This document shows positions 1-8,752 of a DNA stretch of 23,433 nt, one piece after another. This DNA is from Acidobacteriota bacterium (GTDB taxonomy: Bacteria; Acidobacteriota; Vicinamibacteria; Vicinamibacterales; JAFNAJ01). The position numbers and the translations under genes were made by a program. Where the stretch lies: assembly GCA_017860085.1 (NCBI GenBank), contig JAFNAJ010000005.1, forward strand, positions 1 to 23,433, given 5' to 3'. Below the pieces are notes generated by a model. The model saw only the letters and a list, made by a program, of their open reading frames with translations, made no database searches and was not told the origin of the DNA. Positions within the stretch are counted from its first letter, which is position 1; the number at the start of each line of letters is the position of its first letter.

Positions 1-98
1 TTGAGCTGGTTTCGCAGGCGCGTGCGGTACTGACGATTGCGAGCGCGATGCTCGAGGCTCTGACGATGAGCTTTGAGCGCGGATGCGTGTGAAGCCAC
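1..98 (-). CDS. rpsT: 30S ribosomal protein bS20, N-terminal part (runs off left edge)
   Basis: Only the first 32 codons plus two bases are present; the gene continues leftward out of the window. The peptide begins VASHASALKAHRQSLEHRAR and continues with NRQYRTRLRNQLK. This is the basic N-terminal helix typical of bS20, which binds 16S rRNA in the small subunit. The start is GTG at 98-96, preceded on the minus strand by AAGGAAGG (104-111) with 5 nt spacing, a strong ribosome binding site. Non-ATG starts are known for this gene (UUG in E. coli, where S20 also represses its own translation). A promoter at 176-204 and a structured leader precede it. Identification rests on motif recognition of a short fragment, but both sequence and start signals agree. 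Confidence 0.85.
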   Translation of the reverse strand, partial: MASHASALKAHRQSLEHRARNRQYRTRLRNQL

Positions 99-169
99 TG
101 ACGCCTTCCTTCGTCTGGTCGGTTACCCCGACACCGGGGGCCCGGCTGGCCTTTCTCGCCAGCCGCAAA
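99..169 (-). promoter_or_regulatory. Structured 5' leader of rpsT
   Basis: The predicted transcript start near 169 leaves a leader of about 70 nt. It holds a 7-bp hairpin (GGCTGGC 144-150 with GCCAGCC 158-164, 7-nt loop). After it come two mutually exclusive hairpins: CCCCG/CGGGG (126-139, loop of 4) and GTCGG/CCGAC (118-132, loop of 5). The second ends 6 nt before the ribosome binding site. bS20 is autoregulated in E. coli, so a control role is plausible, but this is inference. There is no T-tract, so it is not a classic terminator. Confidence 0.45.
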
Positions 170-175
170 CTCCGA

Positions 176-204
176 AGTATAACACACCCTTTCGGGCTGG
201 TCAG
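176..204 (-). promoter_or_regulatory. Promoter of rpsT with extended -10
   Basis: On the minus strand, CTGACC (204-199; 4/6 to TTGACA) is followed by a 17-nt spacer and TATACT (181-176). The spacer ends TGT, giving an extended -10 (TGn). The -35 box overlaps the stop codon of hslR, so rpsT can be transcribed independently of hslR. The predicted start of transcription is near 169. Confidence 0.7.
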
Positions 205-605
205 TCGTCGCGGCCTTTCAGGCGGCGCAAGGCCCGCCGATCCCGCTTGCCCGGGGCGCCCGCCGACAGCCTGACCGGTCGGCTGAGGGCCTCGACCTGC
301 CGCCACGCCTTTGCCTCCGGGCTTGGCGGAGGGGTGGTATCGCGATAGAGGAGCCGCGCGTCGGCCTTCGGGATATGACGCTCCGCGAGGCCGACGACGA
401 CCACCCGCTGCCGGTGGCCATGGCCGCGCGCAATGACCACCTCGTCGCCGGCCCGTACCTCGCGATGGGGTCTTGCCCGCTGGCCGTTCACCTCGACGCG
501 CCCAGCCTGGCAGGCGCGCTGCGCCTCCGACCGCGTCTTGAAGAGGCAGGCCACGTCGAGCCACACGTCGACGCGCAAGCGATCCAGCGTTCCTGGCGCT
601 GTCAC
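201..605 (-). CDS. hslR: S4-domain RNA-binding protein, HslR/Hsp15-like
   Basis: A 134-residue basic protein. The N-terminal half carries the S4 fold: RVDVWLDVACLFKTRSEAQR (11-30), then AGRVEVNGQRARPHREVRAG and DEVVIARG, the pattern of Hsp15. That family binds free 50S subunits carrying nascent chains and helps recycle stalled ribosomes. The C-terminal third is rich in Arg, Lys and Pro and ends RRALRRLKGRDD, a likely RNA-binding tail. The start is GTG at 605-603. No Shine-Dalgarno sequence precedes it; instead a TACAAT -10 box ends 6 nt upstream, predicting a leaderless mRNA. It diverges from the TerB-like gene and lies immediately upstream of rpsT, another ribosome-linked gene. Family call is firm; the exact role is by homology. 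Confidence 0.85.
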   Translation of the reverse strand: MTAPGTLDRLRVDVWLDVACLFKTRSEAQRACQAGRVEVNGQRARPHREVRAGDEVVIARGHGHRQRVVVVGLAERHIPKADARLLYRDTTPPPSPEAKAWRQVEALSRPVRLSAGAPGKRDRRALRRLKGRDD

Positions 606-611
606 CGGGCC

Positions 612-617
612 ATTGTA
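612..617 (-). promoter_or_regulatory. -10 box of hslR (leaderless configuration)
   Basis: TACAAT reads on the minus strand at 617-612 and ends 6 nt before the GTG start at 605. A usual -10-to-start distance would place the transcript 5' end on or within 1-2 nt of the start codon. No convincing -35 hexamer is seen 16-18 nt upstream. Confidence 0.5.
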
Positions 618-676
618 CGGGCTCCACTGCCACGACGAGCGGTGGCGGTCGTCACCAGGGGAAACGGCGCTCGGCT

Positions 677-682
677 TACAAT
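677..682 (+). promoter_or_regulatory. -10 box of the TerB-like gene
   Basis: TACAAT on the plus strand predicts a transcript start near 689. An in-frame ATG at 681 lies inside this box, so it could not be translated from this promoter. The GTG at 720, with a GGAGG ribosome binding site at 710-714, then becomes the natural start. No good -35 box is visible. Confidence 0.45.
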
Positions 683-719
683 GCTGGCCGGGGCGCGTCG
701 GACGAGATCGGAGGGCTGG

Positions 720-1256
720 GTGTCACTGCTCGACTGGATCCGGGGCGGGACCGCGAGGGACGGAGCCGACGTCAACGAGATCGAGGTGGTGCGGCGCATC
801 ACAGCGGCGCTCGACCAGATGGACCCGGACCGTGCGCGGTTCCTGGCCGCGTTTGCGTACCTGCTCGGCCGAGTGGCCAGCGCCGATCACGCCATCTCCG
901 ACGCCGAAACCCGGGCGATGGAGCGCATCGTTGCCGAGCAGGGCCGTCTCACGCCCGCCCAGGCCGTCATCGTCGTCCAGATCGCCAAGACCGAGAGCCT
1001 GCTGTTCAGGGGGACCGAAGACTTTCGCGTCGCGCAGGAGTTCCGGCAGGTTGCCACCCAGGACGAGAAGCAGGCGCTGCTGCGGTGTCTGTTTGCCGTG
1101 TCCGCCTCGGACGAGTCGGTGGTGGTGGCTGAAGACAACGAGATTCGCCGCATCTCGATGGAACTGCGCATTCCGCACGCCGACTTCATTGGCGCGCGCC
1201 AGCAGGTTCGCGAGCATCTGGCCGTGTTGAAGAAGACAGAACCGGCCGATGGCTGA
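720..1256 (+). CDS. TerB-like protein
   Basis: A 178-residue soluble helical protein starting VSLLDWIRGG. The body matches the TerB / tellurite-resistance-like helical domain: acidic and hydrophobic helices with FLAAFAYLLGRVASADHAIS, a DAETRAMERIV segment, and a second helical copy around LLRCLFAVSASDESVVVAED and NEIRRISMELRI. The paired A-x-D-x-x-[IV]-x-x-x-E helices are thought to bind metal. GTG at 720 was chosen over longer in-frame starts because GGAGG lies 5 nt upstream and a -10 box sits at 677-682. No other ter genes are nearby, so a tellurite role should not be assumed; many such proteins are uncharacterised. It diverges from hslR and converges with the lytic transglycosylase gene, ending 36 nt apart. 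Confidence 0.75.
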   Translation: MSLLDWIRGGTARDGADVNEIEVVRRITAALDQMDPDRARFLAAFAYLLGRVASADHAISDAETRAMERIVAEQGRLTPAQAVIVVQIAKTESLLFRGTEDFRVAQEFRQVATQDEKQALLRCLFAVSASDESVVVAEDNEIRRISMELRIPHADFIGARQQVREHLAVLKKTEPADG

Positions 1257-1292
1257 GAGCCGATGGCGTCTCGGGGGATTGGCGGGATCCGT

Positions 1293-1997
1293 TCAGCGAA
1301 GCCGCGCGACGACTTCGTACTCGCGCCCTTCCGGGCGGACGTTCGAGTAGCGCGGCACCGGTCGGCCGTCGATGTAGTCAACGGTCCGGTACAGCACACC
1401 CGACGTGCGGCTGGCCGAGGCGACGCTGGTGCGCCGGCGCACTTTCGCGACGTAGTCGCGCGTCTCGCGGTACGGGGGCACGCGGAGCCCGTAGCGTTCC
1501 ACCGCACCGGGCCCGGCGTTGTACGCCGCAAGGGCGAGCTCCTCGTTGCCCTCGAACCGGTCGAGGAGGGCCTTCAGGTAGGCCACGCCGCCGCGGATGT
1601 TCTCGGCCGCGTCGTACGGGTTGCGCACGCCATACGTGGCGGCAGTGCCGGGCATGAGCTGCATCAGCCCCATGGCGCCCTTGTGCGAGTGGGCCCAGGG
1701 ATTGAAGGCCGACTCGACCTGGATGACCGCCCGGACCAGTTCGGGCCTGACCCGGTGCTCTGCGGCGTGAGCCGCGATGAGCTGGTCGAGGCCCGCCGTT
1801 CGACCCTCTGGCGGACGCGTGGCTCGGATGGTGGAGGTGCCTCTCACCGCGTAGGTGACGGCGCCGTCACCCAGCGGTCTGTCAGAGAGCACGAGGCTGC
1901 CGGTCGCATCGCGGCCCACGTAGATCTGCGCCTGGGCCGGGACGACGGCTGCCAGGGCGCACACGAGGAGGCAGAACGCGGCCAGGCGGCACCGCAT
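1293..1997 (-). CDS. Secreted lytic murein transglycosylase (SLT family)
   Basis: 234 residues. A signal peptide at 1-23 (basic MRCR start, hydrophobic core, A-x-A cleavage at AQAQ) sends it to the periplasm. A short domain at about 24-60 resembles the DUF4124-type module often found before SLT domains. The SLT catalytic domain follows: VIQVESAFNPWAHSHKGAMG (91-110) with catalytic Glu95, LMQLMPGTAATYGV (111-124), NPYDAAENI and AYNAGPGAV (158-166). Such enzymes cleave the MurNAc-GlcNAc bond of peptidoglycan with 1,6-anhydro product formation. The start ATG at 1997 gives a proper signal peptide, though no clear ribosome binding site is seen. It lies 208 nt downstream of alaS on the same strand. 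No known membrane anchor follows the domain. Confidence 0.9.
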   Translation of the reverse strand: MRCRLAAFCLLVCALAAVVPAQAQIYVGRDATGSLVLSDRPLGDGAVTYAVRGTSTIRATRPPEGRTAGLDQLIAAHAAEHRVRPELVRAVIQVESAFNPWAHSHKGAMGLMQLMPGTAATYGVRNPYDAAENIRGGVAYLKALLDRFEGNEELALAAYNAGPGAVERYGLRVPPYRETRDYVAKVRRRTSVASASRTSGVLYRTVDYIDGRPVPRYSNVRPEGREYEVVARLR

Positions 1998-2152
1998 GGT
2001 GCCCGCTGGAACTGCAAGGGGCGAGCCTGCCGGGTCCCTGGGCCGAAGGTCAGCCAGGAAGTGACGTCAGATCAATAACTTGCGACCGCTTCAGGAGAGG
2101 CAGGCCGGGTAGCTGGCCCGGAGGGGGCGTCTCTGCAGCTTCGTCAGTCTCG

Positions 2153-2166
2153 CGACAGATCTGTCG
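2153..2166. repeat. Perfect 14-bp palindrome between alaS and the lytic transglycosylase gene
   Basis: CGACAGATCTGTCG equals its own reverse complement. It lies in the 208-nt gap 1998-2205, about 155 nt upstream of the transglycosylase start. With no loop and no T-tract it looks more like a protein-binding site than a terminator. The gap also holds an imperfect hairpin (CCGGG/CCCGG, 2105-2121) and an 8-bp palindrome TGACGTCA (2062-2069). Confidence 0.4.
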
Positions 2167-2205
2167 TTGCCACGGCACCCGCGCACTGCGCGTGCGTTTT
2201 CTGCA

Positions 2206-4893
<2,688 letters not shown>

Positions 4894-4899
4894 CCCACC

Positions 4900-4908
4900 A
4901 TTCTACCA
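4900..4908 (-). promoter_or_regulatory. Extended -10 promoter of alaS
   Basis: TGGTAGAAT reads on the minus strand (4908-4900), an extended -10 with TGn. It ends 6 nt before the ATG of alaS. The intervening GGTGGG abuts the start codon and is too close to serve as a ribosome binding site, which supports a leaderless transcript. No -35 hexamer is apparent, as is common with extended -10 promoters. Confidence 0.6.
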
Positions 4909-4963
4909 GTCACCTGCGCGGCGGGACGGCAGCGCACTCGGGCTCGCGTGTGTCGTCCGGGTC

Positions 4964-5548
4964 TCAGTCCTCGTCGGGGAGGGGTCGTTGACGGCCGAGG
5001 GCGGCCATCACCAGTTCGGGGGGGAAGCCGCGACGCAGCAGCTGGGCGTACAGGCGCGCCCGCGCGCGTGGGTCGAGGGGGTGGCCTTTGAGACGCCGCT
5101 CGACCTCGCGGGCCAGCACGGCTCGCTCGTCGACGTCTTGGAGAGCCGCCTCGACCGCCTGGCGAGCGAGCCCCCGGTCGATGCCCATGGCCTCGAGCTC
5201 ACGCTCCACGCGAAGGCGGCCGCGCCGCTTTACGACAATCGCGGTCCGGGCGTAGGCGGCCGCCACCCGTCGGTCGTCGACCGCGCCATCCTGCTTGAGC
5301 CGCGTGAGCACGGCGTCGACCTGGTCGAGGTCGAACGACTCACCGAGGCGCTCGCGCAGCTGCGCTTCGGACAGCTCGCGCCGCGCCAGCATCCGAATGG
5401 CTGCCGCACGTGCGTCTGCGGGTTCCGTCCCCGCTCGAGGACCGCGCGCGGTGGTGGCGTCGGAGGACTGGGAGCGTCTACGCAGGCGTCGCGTGGCGGT
5501 CACGGAATCAGCGGCTGAATCGGAGGATCTCCGCGTCCCCGCCGGCAC
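4964..5548 (-). CDS. recX: Regulatory protein RecX
   Basis: 194 residues from GTG 5548. After a basic, probably disordered N-terminus (1-45) come three-helix RecX repeats: ADARAAAIRMLARRELSEAQ, then LRERLGESFDLDQVDAVLTR with LKQDGAVDDRRVAAAYARTA, and RLRVERELEAMGIDRGLARQ. RecX modulates RecA filaments in recombination and the SOS response. The start is uncertain: GTG 5548 overlaps the end of pilT by 41 nt and has only a weak AAGG upstream. GTG 5503, 4 nt after the pilT stop, would give a 179-residue protein of equally normal length. Either way the gene is expected to be co-transcribed and coupled with pilT. alaS follows 70 nt downstream. recA is not in the window. Confidence 0.9.
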   Translation of the reverse strand: MPAGTRRSSDSAADSVTATRRLRRRSQSSDATTARGPRAGTEPADARAAAIRMLARRELSEAQLRERLGESFDLDQVDAVLTRLKQDGAVDDRRVAAAYARTAIVVKRRGRLRVERELEAMGIDRGLARQAVEAALQDVDERAVLAREVERRLKGHPLDPRARARLYAQLLRRGFPPELVMAALGRQRPLPDED

Positions 5549-6656
5549 CGGCCTTCATCATCTGGTCGCGCGCCGCGTCGGCGGTGGTCGAGATGCCCTG
5601 GATCTTGAGCTTGAACTCGTCGCGGTTCGTCACGAAGCGCAACGCCTCCTCGTACGACACGACGCCACGCTCGTAGGCCATGAAGATCGACTGGTCGAAC
5701 GTCTGCATGCCGTACTGGGATGTGCCCGTCGAGATGGCACTGCTGATGAGGTGGGTCTTGTCCTTGTCGACGATGCAGTCGCGGATGAACGGGGTGGCGA
5801 TCATCACCTCGACGGCCGCGACGCGTCCCACGCCCGACGCGCGTGGCATCAGGCGCTGCGAGATCACGGCCTTGAGCACGCTGGCCAGCTGCAGGCGGAC
5901 CTGCCGCTGCTGGTGAGGAGGAAACACCGCGATGGTGCGGTTGATGCTCTCGGTGGCGTCGAGCGTGTGCAGCGTCGAGAACACCAGGTGACCGGTTTCC
6001 GACGCGAGCAGCGCGGTCTCGACCGTCTCGAGATCGCGCATCTCGCCCACCAGGATGACGTCGGGATCCTGGCGCAGCGCGCTGCGGAGGGCAGTGGCAA
6101 ACGACGGGGTGTCGACCGACACCTCCCGCTGGCTGACGATCGACAAGTGATCCCGATGCAGGTACTCGATCGGGTCTTCGATCGTCATGATGTTGGCGCT
6201 GCGGGTGTGGTTGATGTGGTCGATCATCGCCGCGAGCGTCGTGCTCTTGCCCGACCCGGTCGTCCCGGTGACGAGCACCAGTCCGCGCTCTTCCTCGGCG
6301 ATTGTCTTGAGCGTCGACGGCAGCTCGAGGTCGTCGATGGTCGGCACGACCGTGGGGATCACGCGGAACACCAGGCCGACGGTGCCGCGCTGGCGATAGA
6401 CGTTGCAGCGGAACCGGCCAAGCCCGGGCACGCTGTAGGCCAGGTCAATCTCCGTCAGCTCGGCAAACCGTTCCCACTGTGCCGGCGACATGACGTGCTG
6501 CGCGATGCGTTCGGCATCGCTGCCCTCGAGGCGCCGATCCTCGCTGGCGACGACCAGCGTGCCGTCAATCCGAAGGATGGGATACGTGCCGGTCTTGAGG
6601 TGGAGGTCGGAGGCCTGGCGTTCGATGGCGGTGCGGAGCAGGTCGTTGATGTCCAT
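5508..6656 (-). CDS. pilT: PilT-family twitching motility ATPase
   Basis: 382 residues. The N-terminal PAS-like domain (1-110) opens MDINDLLRTAIERQASDLHL, typical of PilT/PilU. The RecA-like ATPase domain shows Walker A GTTGSGKST (131-139), the Asp box MTIEDPIEYLH (157-167), Walker B RQDPDVILVGEMRD (195-208) and the His box ETGHLVFSTLHTLDA (220-234). The C-terminal GMQTFDQSI motif is also present. The AIRNLIRE motif of PilT is degenerate here (TPFIRDCIV), so assignment between PilT and PilU subtypes is open. The enzyme powers retraction of type IV pili at the inner membrane face. No pilB, pilC or pilus structural genes lie nearby; it sits in an operon with ilvE upstream (27-nt gap) and recX downstream (overlap). 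Start ATG 6656 has no clear ribosome binding site. Confidence 0.95.
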   Translation of the reverse strand: MDINDLLRTAIERQASDLHLKTGTYPILRIDGTLVVASEDRRLEGSDAERIAQHVMSPAQWERFAELTEIDLAYSVPGLGRFRCNVYRQRGTVGLVFRVIPTVVPTIDDLELPSTLKTIAEEERGLVLVTGTTGSGKSTTLAAMIDHINHTRSANIMTIEDPIEYLHRDHLSIVSQREVSVDTPSFATALRSALRQDPDVILVGEMRDLETVETALLASETGHLVFSTLHTLDATESINRTIAVFPPHQQRQVRLQLASVLKAVISQRLMPRASGVGRVAAVEVMIATPFIRDCIVDKDKTHLISSAISTGTSQYGMQTFDQSIFMAYERGVVSYEEALRFVTNRDEFKLKIQGISTTADAARDQMMKAGAGGDAEILRFSR

Positions 6657-6683
6657 GGCAGCGCGCTCGCGTCCGCGGCGCGC

Positions 6684-7664
6684 CTACCGGCCCTCGCTGG
6701 TGAGCGGTGCCGGCGCCGGTTCGCGCAGGGACGCTTCCTCGTCGTAAACGTACGTGAGCCACCCGTGCCGGTCGGGCATCTCCCCCCGAATCACCCCGAA
6801 GAAGGCCCGCTGGATCTCCCGGGTGACCGGCCCCGGCTTCCCGTCACCGACGGGGATGCGATCCACCGACCTCAGGGGCGCGATCTCGACCGCCGTGCCG
6901 ACCAGGAACGCCTCGTCGGCGGTGTAGAGCATCTCCCGCGGCAGCATCTCCTCGCGGACGCGATAGCCCGCCTCTCGGGCGAGGGTGACCACCGAGTCGC
7001 GCGTGATGCCTGGCAGGATCGACGCGCTGACGGCGGGCGTGTAGAGCGTGCGATCGCGCACGAGGAACAGGTTCTGCCCGCTCCCCTCGCTCAGGTAGCC
7101 AGCCGTGTCGAGGGCGATGCCCTCGCTGAACCCGTCGAGCACGGCCTCCATCTTGATGAGCTGCGAACTCGCGTAGTTCGCGCTCGTCTTGGCCAGTGCC
7201 GGAAACGTGTTCGGGGCCACACGCGTCCAGGAGCTTACCCGGACGTCGACCCCCTTTTCGGCGGCTTCCGCGCCCAGATACGCGTCCCACTCCCACACCA
7301 GCACCGCCCCGTCGACAGGGCAGGGCAGGGGGTTGATTCCGAGCGTTGCGTATCCACGGTAGATAATCGGCCGGATGTAGCAGGCCTTCAGCTGGTTGGC
7401 CCGGATGGTCTCGAGGATGGCCCGGCGCAGATCGGCCTGCCCGAACCGGTAGTCGAGGCGGTAGATCCGCGCCGAATCGACGAGACGGCGGACGTGGGCG
7501 TCGAGCCGGAAGCACGCCGACCCCTTCGGCGTGGCGTAGCAGCGGGCCCCTTCGAACACCGCGCTCCCGTAGTGGACCACGTGCGAGGCGATGTGAATGC
7601 GGGCGTCCGCCCAATCCACCAACTCGCCGTTCATCCACACCTTGCCCTCACCACTAAAGGCCAT
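6684..7664 (-). CDS. ilvE: Branched-chain amino acid aminotransferase
   Basis: 326 residues, PLP fold type IV. It interconverts Leu, Ile and Val with their 2-oxo acids using glutamate/2-oxoglutarate. Visible features, numbered from the ATG at 7664, are WMNGELVDWADARIHIASHV near the N-terminus, HYGSAVFEGARCY (31-43), the PLP lysine at K159 in ALAKTSANYASSQ, and LDTAGYLSEGSGQNLF (185-200) with the cofactor-contacting Glu193. SILPGITRDSV and GTAVEIAPLRSVD follow, both typical of IlvE. The ATG at 7664 is preferred over a GTG at 7667 because GGTGAGGT lies 6 nt before it. It starts 40 nt after the kinase gene and ends 27 nt before pilT, consistent with one transcript. D-amino-acid or aminodeoxychorismate relatives are less likely given the IlvE-type motifs. 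Confidence 0.95.
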   Translation of the reverse strand: MAFSGEGKVWMNGELVDWADARIHIASHVVHYGSAVFEGARCYATPKGSACFRLDAHVRRLVDSARIYRLDYRFGQADLRRAILETIRANQLKACYIRPIIYRGYATLGINPLPCPVDGAVLVWEWDAYLGAEAAEKGVDVRVSSWTRVAPNTFPALAKTSANYASSQLIKMEAVLDGFSEGIALDTAGYLSEGSGQNLFLVRDRTLYTPAVSASILPGITRDSVVTLAREAGYRVREEMLPREMLYTADEAFLVGTAVEIAPLRSVDRIPVGDGKPGPVTREIQRAFFGVIRGEMPDRHGWLTYVYDEEASLREPAPAPLTSEGR

Positions 7665-7704
7665 CACGACACCTCACCCGCTCGCCAAACGGCTGAGTCT
7701 AGCA

Positions 7705-8700
7705 TCACTGTCGTTCGCCACAAAACGGACACCGGTCGGACCTGGCGTGGAGCGGTTTACGGCACTGCCAGCAGAACCGGGGAGGTCCGCCGTCGCGGGT
7801 CCGGCCGCTTGGCGGCTCGTGGGCATCCACCGGCATGCGGGCCGCCTGTCGCACGGTTTGCGGCGGTTCGTCGGGCCGGACCGGCGACGGTCGGGCGACC
7901 GCCCGAGGCCGAAGGTCGAGCAGGGCGTCCAGCAGGTCTGACGCCCGCTGGTACCGGGCGGTTACGTCGGGAGCCATGGCCTTCAAGACGATGTCATTCA
8001 GCCGCCTGGGAATGGCCGGGTTCTTCAGCCGAGGCGGGGACACCAGTTCCCCGCTCATCAGCTTGTCGAGATCCGACGGCGCCGGGGCCTCGTAGGGCAG
8101 CACCCCGGTCAGCATCTGGTACATCGTGACCCCAAGCGAGTAGAGGTCGGAGGCGAAAACGGCCTTGCCCTGGAACTGCTCGGGCGCCATGTAGGGCGGG
8201 CTGCCGATCACGGTGGTGCCGTGGGCGGCGATCTCCAGAAAGCGCGAGGTGCCGAAGTCGGCCACCTTGACCACGCCCTGCGGTGACACCAGCACGTTGG
8301 CCGGTCGCAGGTCGCGGTGGATGACGCCCTGGCGATGCGCGTGGTCCATCGCGTTGCAGATCTGGACCGTGTAGTCGATGGCCCGAGTTACCTCGAGCGC
8401 GCCCACGCTGGCGATGATGTTCTCCAGGGTCTCGCCCTGCACGTACTCCATCACGATGAAGAACAGGTTGTCCTGTCGTTCGGCCGTCGTGATCGAGACG
8501 ATGTTCGGGTGGCTGACGCTGGCCAGGAGCCGTGGCTCGCGCAGCAGTTCGCCGAAGTCGAGGTTCTGGCGGTGGGGCACCTTGATGGCCACCTTCTTGT
8601 CGATCCAGGTGTCCTCGGCGAGATAGACCGTGCCGAATCCGCCGCTGCCGAGCAACTGCAGGATGCGGTACTTGCCGAGCGTCTGCCCCTTGAACAGCAT
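7705..8700 (-). CDS. Serine/threonine protein kinase with C-terminal zinc ribbon
   Basis: 331 residues. The Hanks-type kinase domain (about 10-265) has every catalytic element: glycine loop LGSGGFGTV (18-26), VAIK with Lys40, HRDLRPAN (128-135) with catalytic Asp130 and Asn135, DFG (148-150) and APE (172-174). HRD makes it an RD kinase that is likely activated by phosphorylation of its activation loop. A Pro/Arg-rich linker (265-308) leads to a CxxC...CxxC zinc ribbon (C310, C313, C324, C327), a module often used for protein contacts. No transmembrane segment is visible, so it should be cytoplasmic. ATG 8700 was preferred over 8730 because a TATACT -10 box lies between them, 7 nt before the ATG. 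It heads a run with ilvE, pilT and recX. Its substrate is unknown. Confidence 0.92.
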   Translation of the reverse strand: MLFKGQTLGKYRILQLLGSGGFGTVYLAEDTWIDKKVAIKVPHRQNLDFGELLREPRLLASVSHPNIVSITTAERQDNLFFIVMEYVQGETLENIIASVGALEVTRAIDYTVQICNAMDHAHRQGVIHRDLRPANVLVSPQGVVKVADFGTSRFLEIAAHGTTVIGSPPYMAPEQFQGKAVFASDLYSLGVTMYQMLTGVLPYEAPAPSDLDKLMSGELVSPPRLKNPAIPRRLNDIVLKAMAPDVTARYQRASDLLDALLDLRPRAVARPSPVRPDEPPQTVRQAARMPVDAHEPPSGRTRDGGPPRFCWQCRKPLHARSDRCPFCGERQ

Positions 8701-8707
8701 CGCGCGT

Positions 8708-8713
8708 GAGTAT
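8708..8713 (-). promoter_or_regulatory. -10 box of the zinc-ribbon kinase operon
   Basis: TATACT reads on the minus strand (8713-8708) and ends 7 nt before the ATG at 8700, predicting a leaderless mRNA. It lies 27 nt from the rsmE -10 box on the other strand, so the two promoters overlap. No consensus -35 is visible. Confidence 0.55.
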
Positions 8714-8740
8714 AGCCCGAAGCTTCGCACCTCGCGCTCG

Positions 8741-8746
8741 TATAAT
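8741..8746 (+). promoter_or_regulatory. -10 box of rsmE (leaderless configuration)
   Basis: A perfect TATAAT, rare by chance in this GC-rich sequence, ends 6 nt before the GTG start of rsmE at 8753. There is no ribosome binding site between them. The -35 region is poor (gaagct-like at 16-17 nt spacing). Confidence 0.6.
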
Positions 8747-8752
8747 CTCCTC

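Noticed and set aside
3..92. Plus-strand open frame running in from the left edge and ending at TGA 90-92
   Set aside because: The opposite strand encodes a clear bS20 N-terminus with promoter and ribosome binding site; the plus-strand frame is its shadow.
84..140. Cobalamin-riboswitch-like GCCACTG on the plus strand
   Set aside because: The B12 box is absent and the segment is the rpsT start region and leader on the other strand.
681..683. ATG 681 as start of the TerB-like gene
   Set aside because: It lies within the predicted -10 box, lacks a ribosome binding site, and the added residues (MLAGARRTRSEGW) look unlike the family N-terminus.
2062..2069. TGACGTCA 8-bp palindrome upstream of the lytic transglycosylase gene
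   Set aside because: Too short to be significant without conservation data.
5295..8129. Very long plus-strand open frame (over 900 codons) opposite recX, pilT, ilvE and the kinase
   Set aside because: It lies antisense to four well-recognised genes, has Arg/His/Asp-rich composition with no recognisable domain, and is explained by high GC at third codon positions of the minus-strand genes.
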